Source: Geminicoccaceae bacterium (GTDB taxonomy: Bacteria > Pseudomonadota > Alphaproteobacteria > Geminicoccales > Geminicoccaceae). Taken from it: DNA of 5,265 bases. Under the pieces are notes generated by a model. That model was given only the letters and a program-made list of their open reading frames with translations, was not told where the DNA came from and searched no databases. Position numbers and translations under genes: made by a program. Where the stretch lies: positions 5,876 to 11,140 of the forward strand of contig JAGREZ010000208.1 in assembly GCA_020446285.1 (NCBI GenBank), in the 5' to 3' direction. Shown here in pieces: positions 1-5,265 of the stretch. Within the stretch, counting starts at the first letter, position 1, and every line of letters begins with the position of its first letter.

Positions 1-378
1 GTGATCGTCGCCCACATGATGCGCATGACCCGGGCGGCCATCATCAACCTGCTCGCCAGCCCCTATATCGAGATGGCGCGGCTCAAGGGCATCGCGCCGA
101 GGCGGGTCATCGTCCGTCACGCCGTGCCCAACGCACTGGCGCCGATCATCAACGTGGTGGCGCTCAACCTCGCCTATCTCGTCGTCGGCGTGGTCGTGGT
201 CGAGGTGGTGTTCGTCTATCCGGGGCTCGGCCAGCTCATCGTCGATTCGGTCAGCAAACGCGATCTGCCGGTCGTCCAGGCTTGCGCGCTGATCTTCGCG
301 GTCACCTATATCCTGCTGAATCTGCTGGCGGATATTCTCTCCACCGTGACCAATCCCCGCCTCCTCCATCCGCGTTGA
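1..378 (+). CDS. ABC transporter permease, DppB/OppB-like, C-terminal part (5' partial)
   Basis: Inner-membrane permease of a peptide/nickel-type (DppB/OppB) ABC importer; with the DppC-like partner it would form the substrate channel. The visible 125 residues begin at a GTG, but DppB proteins usually exceed 300 residues and this stretch is only the conserved C-terminal third, so the GTG is probably an internal Val and the gene starts outside the window. Seen directly: the EAA cytoplasmic loop that docks on the ATPase (YIEMARLKG at residues 22-30, running to the PNALAP segment near 43-48), a hydrophobic membrane segment at about 49-73, the family motif YPGLGQL at 73-79, DLPVVQ at 88-93, and a last membrane segment at about 91-113 before a short basic tail. 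The stop lies 7 bases before the next permease, as expected in one operon. The family is clear; the substrate cannot be told because the binding protein is not in the window. Confidence 0.93.
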   Translation: MIVAHMMRMTRAAIINLLASPYIEMARLKGIAPRRVIVRHAVPNALAPIINVVALNLAYLVVGVVVVEVVFVYPGLGQLIVDSVSKRDLPVVQACALIFAVTYILLNLLADILSTVTNPRLLHPR

Positions 379-385
379 GACAGGC

Positions 386-1207
386 ATGTTCCGTCTACTG
401 AAAACAGCACCTCCCACCGCCTGGTTCGGGATGATCGTCATCCTCGCCTATATCGTCATCGCCATCTTCGCGCCGGCGATCGCACCCTATGGCGAGACGG
501 ACATCGTCGGTCCGGAATACGATCTCTGGAGCGAGGCACACCCGCTCGGCACCGACAATCTCGGCCGCGACATGATGACGAGACTGATCTACGGCGCGCG
601 CAATACCGTCGGGATCGCCTTCGTCACCACCATCATCGCCTTCTTTCTCGGCGGCGCGCTCGGCCTGCTCGCGGCCACCGTCGGCGGCTGGGCCGACCAG
701 CTCCTGTCGCGGCTGGTCGACGTGCTGATGGCCATCCCCCAGCTGATCTTCGCGCTCCTGATCCTTACCATCGTCGGCACATCGATACCGGCGGTCATCC
801 TCGTCATCGCGGTGCTCGATTCCACCCGCGTCTTTCGCCTCGGGCGGGCGGTGGCGATGAATATCGTGGTGATGGATTTCGTCGAGGCGGCGAAGCTGCG
901 CGGCGAAGGGCTCTGGTGGATCATCCGTGCGGAGATCCTGCCCAACGCCATGGCACCGCTGGTCGCCGAATTCGGCCTGCGTTTCTGCTTCGTGTTCCTG
1001 ACGATCTCGGCACTGTCGTTCCTCGGCCTCGGCATCCAGCCGCCGACGGCGGACTGGGGGAGCATGGTTCGCGACAATGCGACACTCATCACCTTCGGCG
1101 ATGTCACGCCGCTCCTGCCGGCCGCCGCCATCGCGCTCCTGACGGTGGCGGTGAATTTCGTCGTCGACTGGTTCCTGCACAAGACGAGTGGGCTCAAGGA
1201 TGTCTGA
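386..1207 (+). CDS. ABC transporter permease, DppC/OppC-like
   Basis: Second inner-membrane permease of the same importer, 273 residues and complete, near the usual length for DppC proteins. A first membrane segment lies at about residues 13-34. It is followed by the periplasmic family motif HPLGTDNLGRD at 52-62, which is typical of the DppC/OppC branch. Further hydrophobic segments lie near 72-98, 111-143, 195-216 and 244-261. The EAA loop that contacts the ATPase is FVEAAKLRG at 165-173, continuing to ILPNAMAPL at 184-192. The signature LSFLGLGIQPP follows at 210-220 and leads into WGSM. The ATG at 386 is 7 bases after the DppB stop; the ribosome site is weak (GAGACAGG just upstream), so translational coupling is likely. 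The end overlaps the ATPase start by 8 bases. Family call is firm; peptide, opine, nickel or another small solute are all possible substrates. Confidence 0.95.
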   Translation: MFRLLKTAPPTAWFGMIVILAYIVIAIFAPAIAPYGETDIVGPEYDLWSEAHPLGTDNLGRDMMTRLIYGARNTVGIAFVTTIIAFFLGGALGLLAATVGGWADQLLSRLVDVLMAIPQLIFALLILTIVGTSIPAVILVIAVLDSTRVFRLGRAVAMNIVVMDFVEAAKLRGEGLWWIIRAEILPNAMAPLVAEFGLRFCFVFLTISALSFLGLGIQPPTADWGSMVRDNATLITFGDVTPLLPAAAIALLTVAVNFVVDWFLHKTSGLKDV

Positions 1208-2858
1208 TACAAGCACTGCCAACGCGACCGCCGGCAATGGCGGGGAACGCCCCGTGCTCCTGCAGATGACCGGACTTCGTATCGAGGGCCGGACCGAACA
1301 GGGCTGGTCGGAGATCGTGCATGGTGTCGATGTCACCCTGCGCCGCGGCGAGGTGCTGGGCCTGATCGGCGAATCCGGCGCCGGCAAGTCGACCATCGGC
1401 CTCGCGGCGATGGGCTATGCCCGCGACGGTTGCCGCATCTCCGGCGGCGCGATCACCTTCGACGGTATCGATATGCGCGAGGCGAGCGATGCCCGCAAGC
1501 GGGCCCTGCGCGGCTCGCGGATCGCCTATGTGGCGCAGAGCGCCGCCGCCGGCTTCAATCCGGCACACAAGCTCATCGACCAGTATTGCGAGGCACCGGT
1601 GCAGCATGGCGTCCGGCAACGGCGCGAGGCCGAGGGCGAGGCAATCGATCTCTTCCGCCGGCTGCGGCTGCCCGATCCCGAAGGCATCGGCTTTCGCTAT
1701 CCGCATCAGGTTTCGGGCGGCCAGCTCCAGCGGGCGATGACCGCCATGGCGATGGCCTGCAGGCCCGATCTCATCATCTTCGACGAACCGACCACCGCAC
1801 TCGACGTGACCACCCAGATCGAGGTGCTCGCCGCCATCCGCGACGTGGTCGAACAGTTCGACACCGCCGCCATCTATGTGACCCACGATCTTGCCGTCGT
1901 GGCGCAGATGGCCGACCGGATCATGGTGCTTCGTCACGGCGATCTCGTCGAGGAGAACGAAACCCGCGCCATGCTCGCCGGCCCCGACGAGGACTATACG
2001 CGAGCGCTGCTGTCGGTGCGAAGCTACCGCAAGGATGCGGCCGAGATCCCGGTACATGACGTTCCGATCCTCACGGTGGACAATGTCACCGCCGCCTACG
2101 GCCCGGTGCCCGTGCTCCGGAATGTGAGCTTCGCCATTCACAGGAAACGGACGGTGGCCGTGGTCGGCGAGTCCGGGTCCGGCAAGAGCACGACGGCGCG
2201 CGTGATCACCGGCCTGCTGCCGCCACGCAAGGGCCGCGTGCTGTTCGAGGGCGAGCCGCTGCCGGCCGATTTCCGCCAGCGAAGCCGCGACCAGTTGCGT
2301 CATGCGCAGATGATCTACCAGATGCCGGACACGGCGCTGAACCCGCGCCAGCGCATTCGCGACGTGATCGGCCGGCCGGCGCATTTCTATCTCGGCCTGA
2401 GCGGCAAGGCGCTCGACGAGCGTGTGCGCGATCTTCTCAGGCTGATCGAACTCGAACCGGACGATTACATCGACCGGCTGCCGACGGAACTGTCCGGCGG
2501 CCAGAAACAGCGCATCTGCATCGCCCGCGCGCTCGCCGCCGAACCCGCGCTCATCATCTGCGACGAGGTGACATCAGCGCTCGACCAGCTCGTCGCCGAG
2601 GAAATTCTCAAACTCCTGCAAAAACTGCAGGATGATTTCGACCTGTCCTACATGTTCATCACCCATGACATCGGCACGGTCCGTGCCATCTCCGACGAGG
2701 TGGTCGTCATGCTGCAGGGCGAGGTGGTGGAACACGGACCGCGCGACGAGATGTTCCGGCCGCCACACCACGAATATACCGAACTCCTTCTCTCATCGGT
2801 ACCGGAGATGGATCCGGACTGGCTGACCAACCTGCTCAGGGAGCGTGGCGAGGAATAG
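1200..2858 (+). CDS. Fused dual ATP-binding protein of a peptide-type ABC importer (DppD-DppF fusion)
   Basis: Cytoplasmic ATPase powering the importer formed with the two preceding permeases. One 552-residue chain carries two complete nucleotide-binding domains. Domain 1 has Walker A GESGAGKS (57-64), Q-loop Gln113, signature VSGGQ (171-175), Walker B with catalytic Glu196 in DEPTTALD, and switch His229. Domain 2 has Walker A GESGSGKS (323-330), Q-loop Gln374, signature LSGGQ (431-435), Glu456 in DEVTSALD, and His489. Both sites therefore look catalytically competent. The sequences after the Q-loops ([20 protein letters not shown]) differ from the usual QDPxxSLNP. The tails that normally carry HPYT read EDYT and HEYT, and no cysteine cluster is present there. 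The ATG at 1200 is preferred: it overlaps the permease stop by 8 bases (ATGTCTGA), a typical coupling arrangement. A GTG at 1188 in the same frame would add only four residues. No obvious terminator follows the stop. Confidence 0.95.
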   Translation: MSDTSTANATAGNGGERPVLLQMTGLRIEGRTEQGWSEIVHGVDVTLRRGEVLGLIGESGAGKSTIGLAAMGYARDGCRISGGAITFDGIDMREASDARKRALRGSRIAYVAQSAAAGFNPAHKLIDQYCEAPVQHGVRQRREAEGEAIDLFRRLRLPDPEGIGFRYPHQVSGGQLQRAMTAMAMACRPDLIIFDEPTTALDVTTQIEVLAAIRDVVEQFDTAAIYVTHDLAVVAQMADRIMVLRHGDLVEENETRAMLAGPDEDYTRALLSVRSYRKDAAEIPVHDVPILTVDNVTAAYGPVPVLRNVSFAIHRKRTVAVVGESGSGKSTTARVITGLLPPRKGRVLFEGEPLPADFRQRSRDQLRHAQMIYQMPDTALNPRQRIRDVIGRPAHFYLGLSGKALDERVRDLLRLIELEPDDYIDRLPTELSGGQKQRICIARALAAEPALIICDEVTSALDQLVAEEILKLLQKLQDDFDLSYMFITHDIGTVRAISDEVVVMLQGEVVEHGPRDEMFRPPHHEYTELLLSSVPEMDPDWLTNLLRERGEE

Positions 2859-3208
2859 AATCGTAACAAGCGATCATTCCCATCACGACAATATTTCTTG
2901 CGTAACCCGGAGCATGAATCTAGCCTGCGCCCTCGAATTTGACTTGACCGTCGAGGCGATTGATTTGGATTGGACAGAAAAAATACTGACAAATACATGT
3001 CCATCGACCCGTCAGGGCCGATCGATTTTTCGGCATCGTCCGCCGTTCTTTCGAAGATGTCCCGGATCCGGACGGCGCGCAGCTGAGGCGCATGACGGGA
3101 AACCGGTCCAGTTCTCCTAGAAGCCTCCCTGAAAAATGACCGACACCTCTGACGATATTCTCGCAAAACGCGAATCTGTGTCATTGCTGCGACCGTTATC
3201 GCGGTCAC

Positions 3209-3225
3209 TGTCGCTTATTGCGACA
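3209..3225. repeat. Short perfect inverted repeat (6-bp arms, 5-base spacer)
   Basis: Arms TGTCGC (3209-3214) and GCGACA (3220-3225) surround TTATT. It is one of three TCGC/GCGA dyads in this gap, with centres near 3167, 3217 and 3270. It might be a protein-binding site or a weak hairpin followed by TTCTT. Six-base arms can occur by chance, so the call rests mainly on the neighbouring dyads. Confidence 0.4.
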
Positions 3226-3250
3226 TTCTTCGGCTTCCCGATTTCTCATA

Positions 3251-3290
3251 TTCGCAAACTGGCATAAAAAAATGTATGCCAGTTTGCGAA
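3251..3290. repeat. Perfect 16-bp inverted repeat with 8-base A-rich spacer
   Basis: The left arm TTCGCAAACTGGCATA (3251-3266) is the exact reverse complement of the right arm TATGCCAGTTTGCGAA (3275-3290), and the spacer is AAAAAATG. All 16 positions match and the match stops at both outer ends. Neither strand shows a T-run after the hairpin (plus strand continues ATTGCGTAAG; minus strand continues TATGAGAAAT), so it does not look like an ordinary intrinsic terminator. It sits 226 bases before the regulator start, in the most AT-rich part of the window. Possible roles are a dyad operator, an mRNA or small-RNA stem-loop, or a small mobile palindromic element. The structure is certain; the role is not known. 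Confidence 0.9.
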
Positions 3291-3502
3291 ATTGCGTAAG
3301 CGAAAGAGTTCGATTTAAGTTCACTCTTGGCAAAGCTGCACAAAGCAGCAGCCTGTTCCCAACTTTTGTTGCGCGAGGCTGATGACGGATGAACGCGGTT
3401 CACGCGATTTCTACACACTTGGGGAATATCTCGTCTGACGGTGCTCGCTCCGTCTCGAAACAGGCGTTGCGACCATGCGTGCATCCGTGTCGCCGGCGGA
3501 AC

Positions 3503-3507
3503 GGAGG
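3503..3507 (+). promoter_or_regulatory. Ribosome binding site (GGAGG) deciding the regulator start
   Basis: GGAGG lies 9 bases before the ATG at 3517, a normal Shine-Dalgarno distance. It falls inside the frame that would be opened by the earlier in-frame ATG at 3475, which has no comparable site upstream. This favours the start at 3517. Confidence 0.75.
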
Positions 3508-3516
3508 TCCGTCGAG

Positions 3517-4311
3517 ATGAACGGTTCCACGATCAAGGCCATGGAGATGAAGTCGAACTTCGGCAGGAACGTCCGCAAACACTGCACGGTTCCGGGTTCC
3601 ATCGCCCGCATCTGCCGCAAGGCGGGGATCAACCGGCAGCAGTTCAACAAGTATCTGAACGGACATTCCCTGCCCTCCCTGCTCACGGCCCAGACCATCG
3701 CCAACGCACTCGGCGTGCGTATCGGCGACCTGCTCGAGGGAGACAGCGACCGGCGCCGCCTGCGCAATTCCCTCGACGGCATCGCCGCCACCCTGCAGCC
3801 ATCCAAGGTGAACGTCTTCGCTCAAGGCTACTATCTCGAGGTCAACCGCTCGGAAGTCGTCCCTGACCATGTCCTGACCTCGCTGACGTCGATCACCTTC
3901 GACAATGACACGATGCGCTATCGCCGCAAGACGCCGTTGCAGAGCCTGCCATGCAGCAAGACGCTCTGGACCTATGACGGCGTGGCCTACAACACCAACA
4001 ATTGCGGCAAGATCATCTACGTCAATTCGACGGTTCGACTGTATTTCGGCAGCTATCTTCTCGAATCGGCCAGTCTCTACAACAAGGATCTGGTCGGCCT
4101 CAAGCTGGCCGGCAGCAGCAATCCCCGCGGCACACCGTTCGCCGCCCCCGTCTACAAGATCTATCTCGGCGAGCGGCCCAACCTGCTGAGCTACCGCAAC
4201 CAGCTTCGGCTCATTCGTGATACCGAACTGCCGCAGCGGATCGCCAAGGCGGTGCAGATCCTCGACGAGGCGGTGGTCCACGAGAGCGGAATGCTCAAGC
4301 TCGCCGGCTGA
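3517..4311 (+). CDS. Helix-turn-helix (XRE-like) transcriptional regulator with unrecognised C-terminal domain
   Basis: Probable DNA-binding transcription factor of 264 residues. The N-terminal region carries a Cro/C1-type helix-turn-helix at about residues 28-73. SIARICRKAG gives the first helix, NRQQFNKYLNGHS (39-51) the likely recognition helix, and LTAQTIANALGV then IGDLLEG the closing helices usual in this fold. Residues from about 85 on form a separate domain that I cannot name. It contains GYYLEV (104-109), VLTSLTSI (119-126), MRYRRK (133-138), and GLKLAGSSNPRGTPFAAPVYKIYLG (split over 184-208). The pattern resembles C-terminal, possibly sensory, domains seen in other alphaproteobacterial HTH proteins, but no ligand is evident. 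The start at 3517 is chosen from its GGAGG site; an ATG at 3475 would add 14 residues. It is a single-gene unit converging on pheA with 7 bases between the stops. Autoregulation through the upstream dyads is possible but unproven. Confidence 0.85.
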   Translation: MNGSTIKAMEMKSNFGRNVRKHCTVPGSIARICRKAGINRQQFNKYLNGHSLPSLLTAQTIANALGVRIGDLLEGDSDRRRLRNSLDGIAATLQPSKVNVFAQGYYLEVNRSEVVPDHVLTSLTSITFDNDTMRYRRKTPLQSLPCSKTLWTYDGVAYNTNNCGKIIYVNSTVRLYFGSYLLESASLYNKDLVGLKLAGSSNPRGTPFAAPVYKIYLGERPNLLSYRNQLRLIRDTELPQRIAKAVQILDEAVVHESGMLKLAG

Positions 4312-4318
4312 CGCCGGA

Positions 4319-5185
4319 TCAGCTGCCCAGCCGCTTGCGCACCGGCGATGCCGGATACACGCCGAGAACCTCGACCTGGTGAGCGAAGAACCGCAGTTCC
4401 TCGAGCGCCAGGCCCAGGCCCCGTTCCTCCGGGTGTCCGAGGACATCGGCAAAGAATTGCGCCTGACCGAAACTCGGGTCGATATAGCTCTCCAGCTTGA
4501 GCATGTTGACGCCGTTGGTGGCGAAGCCGCCGAGCGCCTTGTAGAGCGCCGCCGGAACGTTGCGGACGCGGAAGAGAAAACTCGTGATCACGTCGCCGTC
4601 ACCCGCCGGCGGACATTGCGGCTCGCGCGAGAGCACGACGAAACGGGTGGTGTTGTGCTCGGCATCCTCGATGTCCTGGGCGAGGATGTCGAGACCGTAG
4701 ATCTCGGCCGCGAGGATCGGCGAGATGGCGGCATGGCTGCGGTCGCCGCGCTGGGCGATCTCGGCGGCCGCACCGGCCGTATCTCCGGCGACCCGCGCCC
4801 TGAAACCGTGACTGCGCAGGAAATTGCGGGTCTGGCCGAGCGCGTGGATGTGCGAATGGACGAAGCGTATCTCCTCGAGCTTCGTGCCGCGCAGGGCAAG
4901 CAGATGAAAGCGGATGCGCAGGAAATGCTCGGCAATGATGTGCAGGCCGCAATGCGGCATCAGATGATGAACGTCGGCGACACGCCCGGCGATGGTGTTG
5001 TCCACCGGTATCATCGCCAGCCTCGCCTGTCCGTCGCGCACCGAATCGAACGCCTCCTCGAACGATTCGCAAGGCAGGGGTTCCATGCCCGGAAACATCT
5101 CCGAGCAGGCGATATGCGAGTTCGCGCCTGGCTGGCCCTGGTAGGCGATGCGGTTGTCGGCCGGTGCAGCGGTATCGTCGCTCAT
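4319..5185 (-). CDS. pheA: Prephenate dehydratase (monofunctional, PDT-ACT)
   Basis: Cytoplasmic enzyme that converts prephenate to phenylpyruvate with loss of water and CO2, the committed step to phenylalanine. It has 288 residues and no chorismate mutase domain, the usual monofunctional length. The catalytic PDT domain spans about 12-190. It shows IAYQGQPGANS (13-23), PVDNTIAGRV (60-69), the AAISPILAAEIYGL segment (152-164), and TTRF (179-182), which holds the family's catalytic Thr. The ACT regulatory domain follows at about 199-276 and ends in VEVLGVYP. In it, the Phe-binding motifs known from E. coli PheA as GALV and ESRP appear as AALY (212-215) and ESYI (232-235). That departure is, as far as I recall, common in alphaproteobacterial enzymes, so the feedback strength is uncertain. 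The ATG at 5185 is preceded by a purine-rich leader. The gene converges on the HTH regulator. Confidence 0.96.
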   Translation of the reverse strand: MSDDTAAPADNRIAYQGQPGANSHIACSEMFPGMEPLPCESFEEAFDSVRDGQARLAMIPVDNTIAGRVADVHHLMPHCGLHIIAEHFLRIRFHLLALRGTKLEEIRFVHSHIHALGQTRNFLRSHGFRARVAGDTAGAAAEIAQRGDRSHAAISPILAAEIYGLDILAQDIEDAEHNTTRFVVLSREPQCPPAGDGDVITSFLFRVRNVPAALYKALGGFATNGVNMLKLESYIDPSFGQAQFFADVLGHPEERGLGLALEELRFFAHQVEVLGVYPASPVRKRLGS

Positions 5186-5196
5186 GCGTTTCCCGT

Positions 5197-5221
5197 CTTC
5201 TCTTGCTTCTCTTGTCTCTTG
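5197..5221. repeat. Short tandem repeat (9-bp unit, about 2.8 copies) in the pheA leader
   Basis: On the plus strand, CTTCTCTTG occurs at 5197-5205 and again exactly at 5206-5214, followed by the last seven bases of the unit (TCTCTTG) at 5215-5221. On the coding (minus) strand it reads as purine-rich CAAGAGAAG units ending 11 bases before the pheA ATG, so it overlaps or abuts the ribosome binding region. The repeat is certain; an effect on translation is inference. Confidence 0.8.
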
Positions 5222-5243
5222 TCGTCATTCGCGCCGGCGCCGG

Positions 5244-5265
5244 TCAGGCGGATTCGAGGATCTTC
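5244..5265 (-). CDS. Possible 3' end of the gene upstream of pheA (partial)
   Basis: On the minus strand the window edge reads, in one frame, K-I-L-E-S-A followed by TGA at 5246-5244, which would be the end of a gene 58 bases upstream of pheA. In alphaproteobacteria, kdsB (CMP-KDO synthetase) often precedes pheA and ends in a charged helix of this kind, so this is the guess I favour; six residues cannot prove it. A second possibility is the frame that ends in QEK-QEK-TGNA with its TGA overlapping the pheA start as ATGA, giving translational coupling. Sequence beyond the edge is needed to decide. Confidence 0.3.

Larger units (their letters stand above)
2859..3516. other. AT-richer intergenic region with several dyads, no convincing gene
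   Basis: This 658-base gap separates the ABC operon from the HTH regulator. It is clearly poorer in G+C than the genes (21 of 60 bases in 3241-3300, 29 of 60 in 2881-2940 and in 3301-3360). Open frames on both strands are short, match no family I know and lack ribosome sites. Structures seen are TGGACA/TGTCCA arms at 2971-2976 and 2998-3003, a 10-bp palindrome CCGGATCCGG at 3062-3071, TCGC/GCGA arms at 3161-3173, a 6-bp stem at 3209-3225, the long inverted repeat at 3251-3290, GCTGC/GCAGC at 3335-3349 and TGAAC-GCG-GTTCA at 3390-3402. I find no GC hairpin followed by a T-run that would be a clear terminator, and no convincing -35/-10 pair. The regulator's promoter probably lies in the right half. 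Confidence 0.7.

Noticed and set aside
395..1396. Long minus-strand frame of 333 residues opposite the DppC-like permease
   Set aside because: It is rich in Arg, Asp and Glu in the pattern expected from the antisense of a GC-rich gene, and the opposite strand is a clear permease.
2939..2999. TTGACT, TTGACC and TTGGAC as -35 elements of a promoter
   Set aside because: No acceptable -10 box lies at 16-18 bases from any of them.
3017..3034. GCCGA/TCGGC arms with a T-run as a terminator for the ABC operon
   Set aside because: The T-run lies mostly in the loop rather than after the stem, and the stem is only five base pairs.
2845..3120. Plus-strand frame of 91 residues overlapping the end of the fused ATPase
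   Set aside because: It starts at a GTG inside the ATPase gene without a clear ribosome site, its residue composition is like random translation, and no domain is recognisable.
3251..3290. Reading the long inverted repeat as an intrinsic terminator
   Set aside because: No T-run follows the stem on either strand, and it lies about 390 bases after the ABC operon stop.
3272..3382. Plus-strand frame of 36 residues whose ATG lies at the end of the spacer of the long inverted repeat
   Set aside because: Only an A-run precedes the ATG, with no Shine-Dalgarno site, and the start would be locked in the hairpin. The peptide has no signal or membrane segment. It could only be rescued by ribosome profiling or conservation.
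3215..3484. Minus-strand frame of 89 residues across the intergenic gap
   Set aside because: It runs through the inverted repeat and the dyads, matches no family I know and lacks a good ribosome site.
3475..3516. Upstream ATG at 3475 as the regulator start
   Set aside because: It has no ribosome site, while the ATG at 3517 has GGAGG at the proper distance; the extra residues are not part of the HTH fold.
3400..4452. Minus-strand frame of 350 residues opposite the HTH regulator
   Set aside because: It overlaps both the regulator and the end of pheA, resembles no family, and is explained by GC-rich codon bias of the opposite strand.

Overview
The window looks like chromosomal DNA from an alphaproteobacterium, most likely of the order Hyphomicrobiales (Rhizobiales). 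The coding parts are GC-rich with strong G/C third positions. The prephenate dehydratase has the monofunctional PDT-ACT form, and the fused peptide-type ABC ATPase is a form I associate with this group. The genus cannot be read from the sequence.

Layout. Positions 1-2858 (+) are the distal part of a DppBCDF-type (peptide/nickel family) ABC importer operon. It holds the C-terminal part of a DppB-like permease (cut by the window edge), a complete DppC-like permease, and one 552-residue protein carrying both ATPase domains (DppD-DppF fusion). The genes are separated by 7 bases or overlap by 8, as in one transcript. The substrate-binding protein is not in the window, so the substrate is undetermined. 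Positions 2859-3516 are an AT-richer stretch with no convincing gene. Its centre holds a perfect 16-bp inverted repeat with an 8-base A-rich spacer (3251-3290), flanked upstream by smaller TCGC/GCGA dyads. Positions 3517-4311 (+) encode a helix-turn-helix (XRE-like) regulator of 264 residues with a C-terminal domain I cannot name. Seven bases further on, and convergent to it, positions 4319-5185 (-) encode prephenate dehydratase (pheA). The last 22 bases probably hold the end of another minus-strand gene lying upstream of pheA.

How the parts relate. The two permeases and the fused ATPase should form one inner-membrane importer. The regulator stands alone, has its own good ribosome binding site and follows the structured gap, which may carry its promoter and operators; its targets cannot be inferred. 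PheA belongs to phenylalanine biosynthesis and is probably co-transcribed with the gene beyond the right edge. I see no RNA gene, transposase, CRISPR array or defence system. The most unexplained parts are the dyad-rich gap and the regulator's C-terminal domain; nothing here amounts to a clearly new system.
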